32,328 bases of DNA from BOG-933 sp037147415 (GCA_037147415.1 JBAWVF010000025.1:1-32328), one strand, 5' to 3'; counted from the stretch's first letter, positions 16,725-24,317 are shown. Numbers and translations are program-made. Notes: a model not told the origin generated them from the letters alone.

Positions 16725-17372
16725 ATGAATATTATTCTACTGGGCCCGCCTGGTGCAGGGAAGGGTACGCAAGCAAAGTTTCTTGAAGAGACCTTTCAGA
16801 TCGTTCAGTTGTCGACTGGCGATATGCTTCGATCTGCCGTGAAGTCTGGTTCAGATATTGGAATGCAAGCTGATTCCATTATGAAGGCCGGAAAGCTTGT
16901 TCCGGATGAGTTGGTCATTAACCTGATTTCAGCGCGCATTGATCAACCTGATTGTAAGAATGGTTTCATTCTTGATGGCTTCCCTCGAACTGTTCCGCAA
17001 GCTGAGGCGCTCGACTCGATGCTGAGCACTAAGGGATTGAAGCTTGATCATGTGATTGAGATGAAGGTCGTTGACGATGTTTTGGTGGAGCGGATTACGG
17101 GTCGCTACTCCTGCGCTAAGTGTGGGGCGGGCTACCATGATCTGTTCCAGAAGCCGAAACGTGAAGGCGTGTGTGATGGCTGCGGCGCAACGGAGTTTAA
17201 GCGTCGAGCCGATGATAACGCGGAAACCGTGAAGACACGGCTCGCTCAATATCATGAGCAAACGGCTCCGATTCTCCCATACTACCAGGGTAAGGGCATT
17301 CTTAAATGTGTTGATGGAATGGCTGACATCGGTGTTGTGACGCGCCAGCTTGAGGCGGTGTTGCGGAGTTGA
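16725..17372 (+). CDS. adk: Adenylate kinase with zinc-type lid
   Basis: Adenylate kinase interconverts ATP + AMP and 2 ADP. The 215-residue product has the P-loop GPPGAGKGTQ (residues 7-16), the AMP-site block LDGFPRTVPQAEAL (83-96), and a long lid containing Cys130, Cys133, Cys150 and Cys153 as two CxxC pairs, indicating a structural zinc. The short-lid and His/Ser-lid variants are thus excluded. RADDNAETVKTRL follows the lid as usual. Its ATG directly abuts the secY stop, and GGGAGGAG lies at the end of secY. A terminator follows 59 bases after the stop. Confidence 0.98.
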   Translation: MNIILLGPPGAGKGTQAKFLEETFQIVQLSTGDMLRSAVKSGSDIGMQADSIMKAGKLVPDELVINLISARIDQPDCKNGFILDGFPRTVPQAEALDSMLSTKGLKLDHVIEMKVVDDVLVERITGRYSCAKCGAGYHDLFQKPKREGVCDGCGATEFKRRADDNAETVKTRLAQYHEQTAPILPYYQGKGILKCVDGMADIGVVTRQLEAVLRS

Positions 17373-17396
17373 TATTAGGCTGGGTTAAAATAGTTG

Positions 17397-17424
17397 TTGA
17401 CAAGCGTTCAGTTCTGACTAGGAT
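17397..17424 (+). promoter_or_regulatory. Candidate promoter upstream of rpsM (P1)
   Basis: TTGACA at 17397-17402 is a perfect -35 match; TAGGAT at 17419-17424 (4 of 6) follows after 16 bases. Transcription would start near 17431, exactly where the adk terminator hairpin begins. Either it drives rpsM through a very short nascent hairpin, or the site is not used. Confidence 0.45.
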
Positions 17425-17431
17425 TGCGTTT

Positions 17432-17461
17432 CCTCGGCTTATTCGGAGCCGAGGACTTTTT
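17432..17461 (+). terminator. Intrinsic terminator after adk
   Basis: CCTCGGCT (17432-17439) pairs perfectly with AGCCGAGG (17447-17454), loop TATTCGG, followed by AC and five T (17457-17461). It ends the secY-adk unit and separates it from the alpha operon. Confidence 0.8.
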
Positions 17462-17467
17462 AGTGAC

Positions 17468-17496
17468 TTGTTAAACCCAGACATCGCGGCTAAAGT
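17468..17496 (+). promoter_or_regulatory. Candidate promoter upstream of rpsM (P2)
   Basis: TTGTTA (17468-17473, 4 of 6) is followed after 17 bases by TAAAGT (17491-17496), the same -10 and the same spacing as the candidate rpsL promoter. It lies just downstream of the adk terminator, so it would give an rpsM leader of about 165 bases. Confidence 0.35.
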
Positions 17497-17581
17497 GCGG
17501 TGGTTGCCTATGCATCTAGCTGTCGTCGGCTAAGTTGAATGTCTGCTTAGTTCGTTGGGCTGGTGTGTGGAGCGGTTAGCT

Positions 17582-17597
17582 TAGGCGTGTAGCCTAA
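17582..17597 (+). promoter_or_regulatory. Stem-loop in rpsM leader, shared with rpsL leader
   Basis: TTAGGC (17581-17586) pairs with GCCTAA (17592-17597) around GTGTA. TAGGCGTGT and AGCCTA are repeated in the rpsL leader at 1369-1386, and both are followed closely by CGGT. TAGCCTAATC here (17590-17599) recurs upstream of rpoA at 18544-18553. Confidence 0.35.
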
Positions 17598-17624
17598 TCG
17601 GTCGCAATTAGTTAAACAGACATG

Positions 17625-17643
17625 CCGCACCTGTTCGGGGCGG
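17625..17643 (+). promoter_or_regulatory. Hairpin just upstream of the rpsM ribosome binding site
   Basis: CCGC-A-CC (17625-17631) pairs with GG-G-GCGG (17637-17643) with one A/G mismatch and the loop TGTTC. It ends 11 bases before AAGGAGG (17655-17661), so it could affect access to the start of rpsM. Confidence 0.3.
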
Positions 17644-17667
17644 AGCCAGGAAGCAAGGAGGCTAGGC

Positions 17668-18036
17668 GTGGCGCGTATTGCTGGCGTCAATATTCCCGCG
17701 CAAAAGCGTGTGGAGATTGGATTGACCTATATTCACGGCATCGGTCCTGCAAAGGCGAAGCAGATTTGCGCCAAAGTAGGAGTCGTGTCGGAGCGGCGGG
17801 TTAATCAATTGACTGACGACGAGATACTTCGAATCCGTGAGGTAATCGACAGTGATTATCGAGTCGAGGGTGATCTGCGTCGTGAAGTAGCGATGAACAT
17901 CAAGCGTTTGATGGATTTGGGCTGTTACCGTGGTCTGCGGCACCGTAAGGGATTGCCTGTCCGTGGTCAGCGCACCCATACTAATGCTCGTACCCGCAAG
18001 GGCCCGTCTAAGCCGATTGCCGGCAAGAAGAAATAA
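17668..18036 (+). CDS. rpsM: 30S ribosomal protein S13 (GTG start)
   Basis: S13 sits in the 30S head, contacts the P-site tRNA and bridges to the large subunit. The 122-residue product starts at GTG 17668 with MARIAGVNIPAQKRVEIGLT, the conserved S13 N-terminus, with AAGGAGG seven bases upstream. GIGPAKAKQICAKVGV is the helix-turn block and GLRHRKGLPVRGQRTHTNAR the rRNA-binding tail. It opens the alpha operon after a structured leader of up to about 240 bases. rpmJ, found between secY and rpsM in many bacteria, is absent, as is usual in alphaproteobacteria. Confidence 0.98.
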   Translation: MARIAGVNIPAQKRVEIGLTYIHGIGPAKAKQICAKVGVVSERRVNQLTDDEILRIREVIDSDYRVEGDLRREVAMNIKRLMDLGCYRGLRHRKGLPVRGQRTHTNARTRKGPSKPIAGKKK

Positions 18037-18054
18037 CGATAAGAGTTTCAGCCC

Positions 18055-18453
18055 ATGGCCAAACCGTCAGCAGCTGCCCAGCGGCTACGTCGTCGCGAGC
18101 GTAAGAACATTTCGGCGGGCGTTGCGCATGTCAATGCCTCGTTCAATAATACCATGATTACAATTACCGACGCTCAAGGCAATACTATCGCATGGTCTTC
18201 GTCGGGAAGTCAGGGTTTTAAGGGGTCGCGTAAGTCTACCCCGTATGCGGCTCAGATAGCAGCTGAGGATGCGGGTCGTAAGGCCATGGAACACGGGATG
18301 AAGACCCTTGAAGTCGAGGTCAAGGGGCCGGGTTCGGGGCGCGAGTCTGCACTGCGGGCGCTCCAGGCAGTTGGTTTCTCTATTTCATCCATTCGTGATG
18401 TTACGCCGATCCCGCATAATGGTGTGCGACCGCCAAAGAAGCGTCGGGTCTGA
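18055..18453 (+). CDS. rpsK: 30S ribosomal protein S11
   Basis: S11 lies on the 30S platform near the E site and the Shine-Dalgarno helix. The 132-residue product has the block AHVNASFNNTMITITDAQGN and GSRKSTPYAAQIAAEDAGRK, then EVEVKGPGSGRESALRALQA and the conserved ending PIPHNGVRPPKKRRV. The NG pair in PHNGVRPP is where S11 forms isoaspartate in E. coli. It starts 18 bases after rpsM. There is no rpsD after it; the S4 gene, which lies here in E. coli, is elsewhere. Confidence 0.98.
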   Translation: MAKPSAAAQRLRRRERKNISAGVAHVNASFNNTMITITDAQGNTIAWSSSGSQGFKGSRKSTPYAAQIAAEDAGRKAMEHGMKTLEVEVKGPGSGRESALRALQAVGFSISSIRDVTPIPHNGVRPPKKRRV

Positions 18454-18465
18454 TTATTTCCGGAA

Positions 18466-18499
18466 CTGCCCGGACATGTTCGGGGGCAGCTGCGTTTTT
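18466..18499 (+). terminator. Weak terminator-like hairpin between rpsK and rpoA
   Basis: CTGCCC (18466-18471) pairs with GGGCAG (18484-18489); a T5 tract follows only after CTGCG (18495-18499). CTGCG (18490-18494) can itself pair with CGCAG (18501-18505), placing the T run in a loop. Termination would be partial at best. The rest of the 160-base spacer contains a copy of TAGCCTAATC (18544-18553). Confidence 0.3.
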
Positions 18500-18613
18500 G
18501 CGCAGTTGGCTTCGACACCTAAGCAGGTTGGCCATTGACGGGTTAGCCTAATCAGGGGGGGTAACGGCTCAGGTTATGAGTGCGCGGCCCCGAAGAGGCA
18601 AGAGGACGCTCCC

Positions 18614-19630
18614 GTGATGCAAAAGAATTGGCAGGAACTGATCAAACCAAAGAAGCTGGATATCCATCCGGGTGATGACCCGGAGCGGGTTGCTACGGTT
18701 GTTGCAGAGCCGCTTGAGCGTGGATTCGGTCTCACTCTTGGTAATGCGATTCGTCGAGTGCTCTTGTCGTCGCTACAGGGGGCTGCGGTCACCTCGATTC
18801 ATATCGAAGGTGTTCTTCATGAATTCTCTTCGATTCCCGGCGTTCGCGAAGACGTTACTGATATTGTATTGAACATTAAGGCCATGGGCCTGCGTATGCA
18901 TGGCGACGGCCCGAAGCGGATGCGGCTGCGCTCGGAACGACCGGGTGAAGTTACCGCTGGTATGATCGAAACCGGGCCGGACATCTATGTCATGGATCCC
19001 GATCAGGTAATCTGCACCCTTGATAACGGTGCGAAGCTGGTCATGGAGCTAACGGTTGAGGCCGGTAAGGGCTATGTCCCGGCTAGTCAAAACCGTCCGG
19101 AAGATGCGCCGATCGGCTTGATCCCCGTTGACGCGCTGTTTAGCCCGGTTCGTAAGGTTTCATATCGGGTCGAAAACAGTCGTGTCGGTCAGGTTACCGA
19201 CTATGACAAGCTATCGATGCTTGTTGAAACCAACGGTGCGGTTACACCCGAAGATGCCGTGGCGCTGGCTGCCCGTATTTTGCAGGACCAGTTGCAGCTT
19301 TTCATTAACTTTGAAGAGCCCAGCCATTCTATTCGGGAAGAGCGAGGCGAAGAACCGCCGTTTAACAAGAATCTGCTGCGCAAAGTCGATGAGCTTGAGC
19401 TTTCGGTCCGCTCTGCAAATTGTTTGAAGAACGACAATATTGTTTATATTGGCGATCTTGTGCAGAAAACTGAGGCCGAGATGTTGCGCACGCCAAACTT
19501 TGGCCGCAAGTCTCTAAATGAGATTAAGGAAGTCTTGGCGCAGATGGGGTTGCATCTGGGCATGGAAATTCCAAATTGGCCTCCTGAAAATATCGAGGAA
19601 CTGGCTAAGCGCCTCGAAGAGCCTTATTGA
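18614..19630 (+). CDS. rpoA: RNA polymerase alpha subunit
   Basis: Alpha dimerises to start RNA polymerase assembly; its C-terminal domain binds UP elements and activators. The 338-residue product begins M-MQKNWQELIKPKKLD at GTG 18614; the ATG at 18617 is the alternative. I prefer GTG because relatives start MIQKNWQELIKP. The N-terminal domain has ERGFGLTLGNAIRRVLLSSL and GVREDVTDIVLNIK. The C-terminal domain (about 255-325) has LSVRSANCLKNDNIVYIGDL and NFGRKSLNEIKEVL, with the DNA-contacting Arg in SVRSANC. AGAGGA is 7 bases before GTG. A strong terminator follows. Confidence 0.98.
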   Translation: MMQKNWQELIKPKKLDIHPGDDPERVATVVAEPLERGFGLTLGNAIRRVLLSSLQGAAVTSIHIEGVLHEFSSIPGVREDVTDIVLNIKAMGLRMHGDGPKRMRLRSERPGEVTAGMIETGPDIYVMDPDQVICTLDNGAKLVMELTVEAGKGYVPASQNRPEDAPIGLIPVDALFSPVRKVSYRVENSRVGQVTDYDKLSMLVETNGAVTPEDAVALAARILQDQLQLFINFEEPSHSIREERGEEPPFNKNLLRKVDELELSVRSANCLKNDNIVYIGDLVQKTEAEMLRTPNFGRKSLNEIKEVLAQMGLHLGMEIPNWPPENIEELAKRLEEPY

Positions 19631-19637
19631 CAAGTGC

Positions 19638-19675
19638 TGAGGCGGTCGGGTTCGCTCCGACCGCCTCACTCTTTT
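19638..19675 (+). terminator. Strong terminator between rpoA and rplQ
   Basis: TGAGGCGGTCGG (19638-19649) pairs perfectly over 12 bp with CCGACCGCCTCA (19657-19668), loop GTTCGCT, followed by CTCTTTTA. It starts 8 bases after the rpoA stop. In E. coli rplQ is co-transcribed with rpoA without such a stop. Confidence 0.8.
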
Positions 19676-19676
19676 A

Positions 19677-19693
19677 CGGGTCATGATGACCCG
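19677..19693 (+). repeat. Perfect inverted repeat after the rpoA terminator
   Basis: CGGGTCA (19677-19683) and TGACCCG (19687-19693) are exact inverted copies around TGA. It lies one base past the terminator T run and 84 bases before rplQ. It could be a second hairpin or a protein-binding site. Confidence 0.4.
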
Positions 19694-19777
19694 ACTGCAA
19701 CGGACCGCTAGCCGGGCGTTGTGGATTGCAATCGGTTTCGCGCGGCGAGGCCAAACCAAAGGGAAGGACATCGGATC

Positions 19778-20191
19778 ATGCGGCATGGTGTTAGCGGACG
19801 GAAGCTTAATAGAACCTCCAGTCATCGCAAGGCGATGTTCTCCAACATGGCGGTTGCTCTGATTAAACATGAACAAATCACCACGACCCTACCGAAGGCT
19901 AAGGAGTTGCGGCCGATTGTTGAGAAGTTGGTAACGCTTGGTAAGAAGGGCGGACTGCACAATCGTCGGCGTGCTTATGCCGTTCTTCGCGATGATTCAA
20001 TCGTAACGAAGTTGTTTACGACTTTGTCTGCGCGATATGGCAGTCGGCCCGGCGGTTATACTCGAGTTCTTAAGGCTGGATTTCGGTATGGTGATGCGGC
20101 GCCTTTGGCAGTGATTGAGCTTGTCGAGCGCGATCTGGAAGCTAAGGGGCAGGATAGTGGCCCGGTTGAAATTGCAAGCGAAGAAGCGTAA
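19778..20191 (+). CDS. rplQ: 50S ribosomal protein L17
   Basis: L17 is a large-subunit protein near the tunnel exit. From ATG 19778 the product is 137 residues: MRHGVSGRKLNRTSSHRKAM, FSNMAVALIKHEQITTTLPK and RPGGYTRVLKAGFRYGDAAP, all standard L17, with a short acidic C-terminus (GPVEIASEEA). AAGGA is 10-12 bases upstream. The frame is open 57 bases further upstream, but that part has no L17 sequence. A 12-bp terminator separates it from rpoA, and I found no clear promoter in the 102 bases between. Confidence 0.97.
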   Translation: MRHGVSGRKLNRTSSHRKAMFSNMAVALIKHEQITTTLPKAKELRPIVEKLVTLGKKGGLHNRRRAYAVLRDDSIVTKLFTTLSARYGSRPGGYTRVLKAGFRYGDAAPLAVIELVERDLEAKGQDSGPVEIASEEA

Positions 20192-20232
20192 GACTATTAC
20201 ACGTTGGTGAATTATGTGTCGGGGTGCGCGGC

Positions 20233-20811
20233 GTGTTGAGACCGGTGTACAATTGGCTGGTCGAACGGGCTAAGCGCCCCGACGCGGTCTGGTGGATGTG
20301 TGCGGTATCTTTTGCGGAAAGCTCATTTTTTCCGCTTCCACCGGATATTTTGTTGGTCCCGATGGCGTTGAAGGACCGCTCGCGCATGTGGTGGAATTCC
20401 ACATGGTGTTCGGCGGCGTCGGTTGTCGGTGGTTTTTTCGGTTATATGGTCGGTTATTATCTTTTTGAGTCGATTGGTCGTTCGGTTATCGACTTTTATA
20501 ATGCCGCTGACTCTTTCGCGCGTTTCCAGGAAGCATTTGCACTCTACGGGCCTTGGTTTTTGTTGCTCAAAGGCATAACCCCTATTCCCTATAAATTATT
20601 GGCAATCACGGCCGGTTTTGCGAAGCTTAATTTTTCGGTTTTCGTGATTTGCTCGATCGTCGCTCGTTTTTCCCGTTATTATATGATTACAGTTGCGTTG
20701 TGGTATTGGGGGCCTGAAGTTGAGAAGTTTATTGAAAAGCGGCTGATGCTGGTAACGGGTATGCTGCTGGCTGTCATCGTACTTGGTATTTTTAGTTTTA
20801 AGCTGTTTTAG
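20233..20811 (+). CDS. DedA/VTT-family inner membrane protein, YqaA-like (GTG start)
   Basis: The product is an integral membrane protein of the VTT/SNARE-associated (DedA-like) group, close to the short YqaA branch; members act in lipid or small-solute traffic, but the substrate is not known here. It is 192 residues from GTG 20233 (MLRPVYNWLVERAKRPDAVW); a GTG nine bases upstream is an alternative, but GGGG before 20233 is the better ribosome binding site. Key blocks are VSFAESSFFPLPPDILLVPM (re-entrant loop 1) and LLKGITPIPYKLLAITAGFA (re-entrant loop 2), each with the paired acidic or basic residue and prolines typical of the fold. Two or three further hydrophobic helices follow, with one at the very C-terminus. 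Convergent with the exporter genes, stops overlapping by four bases. Confidence 0.85.
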   Translation: MLRPVYNWLVERAKRPDAVWWMCAVSFAESSFFPLPPDILLVPMALKDRSRMWWNSTWCSAASVVGGFFGYMVGYYLFESIGRSVIDFYNAADSFARFQEAFALYGPWFLLLKGITPIPYKLLAITAGFAKLNFSVFVICSIVARFSRYYMITVALWYWGPEVEKFIEKRLMLVTGMLLAVIVLGIFSFKLF

Positions 20812-21959
20812 TCCAATGTTTTGCGATAGCGCTTTAATGCTATTGCCGTGACCACGGCTACAAACAGGGCCAGTGGCCACAGGTCCGGCGCGATTTCGGT
20901 GAGACCATTCCCCTTCAATAAAATTCCGCGTACGATTCGTAAGAAGTGGGTGAGGGGGAGTATCTCGCCGATATTCTGTGCCCAGACCGGCATGCCGCGA
21001 AATGGAAACATGAAGCCGGATAGCAGGATGGAGGGCAGGAAGAAGAAGAAGGTTCCCTGCATGGCCTGAAGTTGATTGGTGGCCAGGGTTGAAAAGGTAA
21101 AGCCTACCGCGAGATTGGCTGTGATGAACAGTAATACTCCGGCCGATAACAACCACAGGCTACCGATCATCGGAACCTTAAAAATGAAATGTGCGGCTAG
21201 TAGAACGATGGTGACCTGGACATAGCCTATTATAATATAAGGCACGATCTTGCCGATCATGACTTCTGTCGGGCGCAATGGCATTGCCAGCAGATTTTCC
21301 ATGGTGCCGCGCTCACGTTCGCGGGTGACCGCAAGTGCGGTTAACATTACGCCAGTCATGGTTAGTATCACTCCCATCAGGCCGGGCACGATGTTGTACT
21401 GGGTGATGGCATCGGGATTGTAGCGGCGGTGAACCCGTACTTCGAACGGTGGTCCGGGGTCTTTGAGCGCGGCCAGGGCGCCGGTCAAATCGCGGTCGAG
21501 CGCGGTTCGATTGACGGTGGCGAGCGCCCCTAACGCATTGCCGGTCGCGGCCGGGTCGGTGGCGTCGGCCTCCAGCAACACAACCGGGCGTTCGCCGCGT
21601 TGGACGGCGGCGGCAAAGCCAACCGGAATGGTCAGAGCGAATTGGACCTGATTTGCGGCCAGCAGCCATTCCAGCCGGGCCGGGTTGTCGACGCTATGGG
21701 TGAATTGAAAATATCCTGAATTAGCCAACGCCTCGACCAGATCACGCGCAAACGGGCTCGGTTCGGCGATGTGGAGCGCAGTCGGCAAATGCTTGGGATC
21801 GGAATTGATGGCAAAGCCGAACAGCATTAATTGCATGACCGGGACGCCGACCATCATGGCAAAGGTCATGCGGTCGCGCCGCATTTGGATGAATTCTTTG
21901 ACCATCATGGCAACGCAACGCGCGCGCGAAAATTGTCGAAGGTGATGTAAAGCGTTCAT
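20808..21959 (-). CDS. ABC-2 type exporter permease
   Basis: This is the membrane subunit of an ABC exporter of the YbhS/YbhR/YhhJ type. The 383-residue product has one N-terminal membrane helix (about residues 34-52, MMVGVPVMQLMLFGFAI), a large extracytoplasmic domain of about 150 residues, then five hydrophobic segments from residue about 190 on. The ABC-2 hallmark RERERGTMENLLAMPLRPTE lies in the coupling loop, and LSGFMFPFRGMPVWAQNIGE near the C-terminus is typical. Its ATG overlaps the stop of the ATPase gene by four bases. Only one permease is present, so it probably forms a homodimer, unlike YbhSR. The substrate is unknown. Confidence 0.9.
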   Translation of the reverse strand: MNALHHLRQFSRARCVAMMVKEFIQMRRDRMTFAMMVGVPVMQLMLFGFAINSDPKHLPTALHIAEPSPFARDLVEALANSGYFQFTHSVDNPARLEWLLAANQVQFALTIPVGFAAAVQRGERPVVLLEADATDPAATGNALGALATVNRTALDRDLTGALAALKDPGPPFEVRVHRRYNPDAITQYNIVPGLMGVILTMTGVMLTALAVTRERERGTMENLLAMPLRPTEVMIGKIVPYIIIGYVQVTIVLLAAHFIFKVPMIGSLWLLSAGVLLFITANLAVGFTFSTLATNQLQAMQGTFFFFLPSILLSGFMFPFRGMPVWAQNIGEILPLTHFLRIVRGILLKGNGLTEIAPDLWPLALFVAVVTAIALKRYRKTLD

Positions 21960-22924
21960 AAGCGGGAATCCCGGGCGCCGGTCATCAAATGGATAAAGAC
22001 ATCTTCAAGGCCGGGGGGAACCGAGGTGACTTGCTGGTCTTCGGTCCGGTGGCGGGCGAGCGCAGCGGCCAGGGCTTCGGCATCGCAACCGCTGACATGA
22101 AGGGTTTGGCCGAACAGCGCGGTCATGTCGACACCCGGTTGGCGGTCCAATGCTCGAAGCAAGGCGGGTAAACCGGGGCCGGTGACGGTAAGGGTTGAAA
22201 GGCCGGATGCGGCAATGACTTGTTCGACGCTGCCGCGCGCTAATAACCGCCCGTAGGCGAGATAGGCAATTTCGTGGCAACGTTCGGCTTCGTCCATATA
22301 GTGAGTGCTGACCAATACGGTCATGCCATTATCGGCCAAGCGGTGGATTTCGTCCCAGAAGTCGCGGCGCGCCACCGGATCGACCCCGGCGGTGGGTTCG
22401 TCAAGCAATAATAATTTAGGCCGGTGCAGGATACAAGCGGCCAAGGCGAGGCGCTGCTTCCAACCGCCCGACAGCTCGCCCGCTAATTGCTCGGCGCGCT
22501 GCATCAGCCCTAACCGATCGAGTGATTCGGCTACTACGGCACGGCGATCGGGCAATCCGTAAACCCTGGCGACGAAATCAAGGTTTTCTCGGATGCTGAG
22601 ATCCTCGTAAAAGCTGAACTTCTGCGTCATATAACCGACCTGACGCTTGATCGCGGCGCCCTCGCGCACGATGTCGAGCCCGAGGCAGGTACCGCCGCCT
22701 TCGTCTGGAGTCAGCAATCCGCACAATATACGGATGGTGGTGGTTTTGCCGCTGCCGTTGGGGCCGAGAAAGCCGCAGATCCGGCCGGGCTCGACCCGGA
22801 TTGAGACTCGATCGACCACCCGGTTGCCGTGAAACGACTTGCTGAGGTCCCGGACATCGATCGCCGGCCCGGTGTTTGCCGGCCCGGAGTTTGCCGGCGC
22901 GTCGCTTATGGCGCCTTCCTTCAT
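21956..22924 (-). CDS. ABC exporter ATPase, single nucleotide-binding domain
   Basis: The ATPase powers the exporter formed with its neighbours. In the 322-residue product the Walker A is GPNGSGKT (residues 54-61), the signature LSGGW (151-155), Walker B LLLLDEP (171-177), and the switch His lies in VSTHYMDEAERC. It has one ATPase domain, unlike the fused double ATPase YbhF. A C-terminal extension of about 85 residues (LTVTGPGLPALLRALDRQPG and on) is typical of drug or polyether exporters with ABC-2 permeases. The first 20 residues are a loose Ser/Gly/Pro/Ala repeat (GPANxGPA). Overlaps both neighbours by four bases. Confidence 0.93.
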   Translation of the reverse strand: MKEGAISDAPANSGPANTGPAIDVRDLSKSFHGNRVVDRVSIRVEPGRICGFLGPNGSGKTTTIRILCGLLTPDEGGGTCLGLDIVREGAAIKRQVGYMTQKFSFYEDLSIRENLDFVARVYGLPDRRAVVAESLDRLGLMQRAEQLAGELSGGWKQRLALAACILHRPKLLLLDEPTAGVDPVARRDFWDEIHRLADNGMTVLVSTHYMDEAERCHEIAYLAYGRLLARGSVEQVIAASGLSTLTVTGPGLPALLRALDRQPGVDMTALFGQTLHVSGCDAEALAAALARHRTEDQQVTSVPPGLEDVFIHLMTGARDSRL

Positions 22925-23880
22925 GGCAACTCCGGAGTGACATCGACCGGCTGACCGGGATGCAACTGCTCCGGGTCGTGGTCGGGGCGGGCTTCGATCA
23001 GAAAGACCAGAGTGTGCCGGTTGGTCGTGCTGTATATCACCGGGGGCGTGTATTCCGGAGCCGAGGCAATGAAGCTGATCCGGCCGCTGATGCCGGGGGC
23101 GCAGCCGCTACAGGCCAACCCGACCGGTTGGCCGGGGTGCAAGCGGCCGATCATGTGCTCGGGCGCGTAAAAGCGCACTTTGATCGTGTCGGGCGGCAGC
23201 AGGGCCACCACGGGGGAAGCGGCGGCCACCTGTTCCCCCGGCCAGTGCAGAACGTCTTCGACCCGGGCCGAAACCGGGGCGGCGACCGAACGTCGGGCCA
23301 GACGCCACGCGGCGTGGTCGGTGGCGGCGCGGGCGACGGCAACCGCGGATTCGGCGGCTTTGACCTCTTCCGGGCGGGCAGGCAGGCGGGCCACGGTGAT
23401 TTCGGCCGCGCTTGAGCGGACTTGTGCCCTGGCGGCGTCGAGATCGGCCCGGGCGATATCAAGCTCCTGTTCCGACGCAACCCGCTTTGCCGCCAGCAGA
23501 GTGCGGCGCTCCAACTGCTTTTCGGCCAATCGGGCGCGGGCTTCGGCCTCGCGGTGACGGGCGGCCAAGACCTCGACTTCTTCGGGGCGCTTGCCGGTCA
23601 ACAAATTGGCCAGTCTTGCCTCGGCGGCAGCAATCTGTGCGCGCGCTTCGGCCAAGACCGCACGCTCGGCGGTATCGTCCTGACTGAACAGGGGCTCGCC
23701 GGCTTTAACCGTGCTGCCGCGCGCTGTATTCAGGTTGATCAGGCGCCCGGCCAATTCCGGGGCGACGAGCACTCTATCGGCTTCGGCATAGCCGGTCAGT
23801 GTGACCCGCCCGTCTCCCGATCCGAACACGAGGGTAAACAAGGCGAGCAGCCAGCCGGAAAGTGTGTGCAGCCATGACAT
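22921..23880 (-). CDS. HlyD-family periplasmic adaptor of the ABC exporter
   Basis: A membrane fusion protein linking an inner-membrane pump to an outer-membrane channel, YbhG/YhiI-like. The 319-residue product starts with a hydrophobic anchor (SWLHTLSGWLLALFTLVFG), then the barrel/lipoyl start VLVAPELAGRLINLNTARGS with VKAGEPLF, a long Ala/Glu/Arg-rich alpha-hairpin (about residues 70-195, coiled coil), the second lipoyl half (APVSARVEDVLHWPGEQVAA), and a beta-barrel domain with YAPEHMIGRLHPGQPVGL. First gene of the three-gene exporter operon. No TolC-type outer-membrane gene is in the window. Confidence 0.9.
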   Translation of the reverse strand: MSWLHTLSGWLLALFTLVFGSGDGRVTLTGYAEADRVLVAPELAGRLINLNTARGSTVKAGEPLFSQDDTAERAVLAEARAQIAAAEARLANLLTGKRPEEVEVLAARHREAEARARLAEKQLERRTLLAAKRVASEQELDIARADLDAARAQVRSSAAEITVARLPARPEEVKAAESAVAVARAATDHAAWRLARRSVAAPVSARVEDVLHWPGEQVAAASPVVALLPPDTIKVRFYAPEHMIGRLHPGQPVGLACSGCAPGISGRISFIASAPEYTPPVIYSTTNRHTLVFLIEARPDHDPEQLHPGQPVDVTPELP

Positions 23881-24005
23881 GGGCCGGTCTCCGATGATCC
23901 CGTCGTTAGTCTAATGTGTTCCGCGTTCGGTATGCTGCTGTTTTCGGAACGCTTGCGATGATTATATGATGGCCGGTGCACACGGACTTGAGGGGAGGCG
24001 GGGGC
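23881..24005. promoter_or_regulatory. Divergent intergenic region, exporter / lipoprotein-protease
   Basis: This 125-base gap must carry the start signals of two divergent operons. A perfect TATAAT reads on the minus strand at 23966-23961, and TATGAT on the plus strand overlaps its other side (23965-23970). I could not find a well-spaced -35 for either, so the promoters are only tentative. Confidence 0.25.
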
Positions 24006-24317
24006 ATGATAAAAGGTATCGGGATCGTATCGGTGATGTCGGCGCTGTTGGTTTTGTCCGGCTGTGCCGATCCGATCGGCAGTGCGGGCGATCCGTCGCC
24101 GGGGGCGGCCAAGCGGGCGGCGTGTGAGCGGAGCTGCAACCGTGATTATGATGTCTGTTCCGATAGTGGCGGGGGCGGGCGGGGAGGCGGAGCGTTTTAT
24201 GGCCCGGCCGCGGCTTGCGAACGCCAGACCCGAAGCTGCCTGGAGCGCTGTCAGACGATAACGATTCAACAACAGAAACCGGCAGCCAAGAAAGACAGTA
24301 AGGAGGGCGGGCAATGA
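24006..24317 (+). CDS. Small lipoprotein with mirror-spaced six cysteines
   Basis: The product is 103 residues from ATG 24006, with GAGGGGAGG about 8 bases upstream. The N-terminus has a lipoprotein signal ending in the lipobox LSGC, with Cys20 as the lipidated residue. Beyond it are exactly six cysteines: C40-x3-C44-x6-C51, a 19-residue Gly-rich loop, then C71-x6-C78-x3-C82. The second half mirrors the spacing of the first. If both segments are helices, the cysteines could pair as C40-C82, C44-C78 and C51-C71 across an antiparallel hairpin; that is inference. The C-terminus is Lys/Gln-rich. The stop overlaps the start of the HtrA protease gene (ATGA), so they are probably translationally coupled. 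I do not recognise the family. Confidence 0.8.
   Translation: MIKGIGIVSVMSALLVLSGCADPIGSAGDPSPGAAKRAACERSCNRDYDVCSDSGGGGRGGGAFYGPAAACERQTRSCLERCQTITIQQQKPAAKKDSKEGGQ

Noticed and set aside
17373..17667. Possible small RNA or tRNA gene between adk and rpsM
   Set aside because: No cloverleaf or T-loop sequence is present; the structure is explained as a terminator and leader hairpins.
18535..18566. TTGACG as a promoter for rpoA
   Set aside because: No -10-like hexamer occurs 15-19 bases downstream; the best A/T-rich bases are too near or too far.
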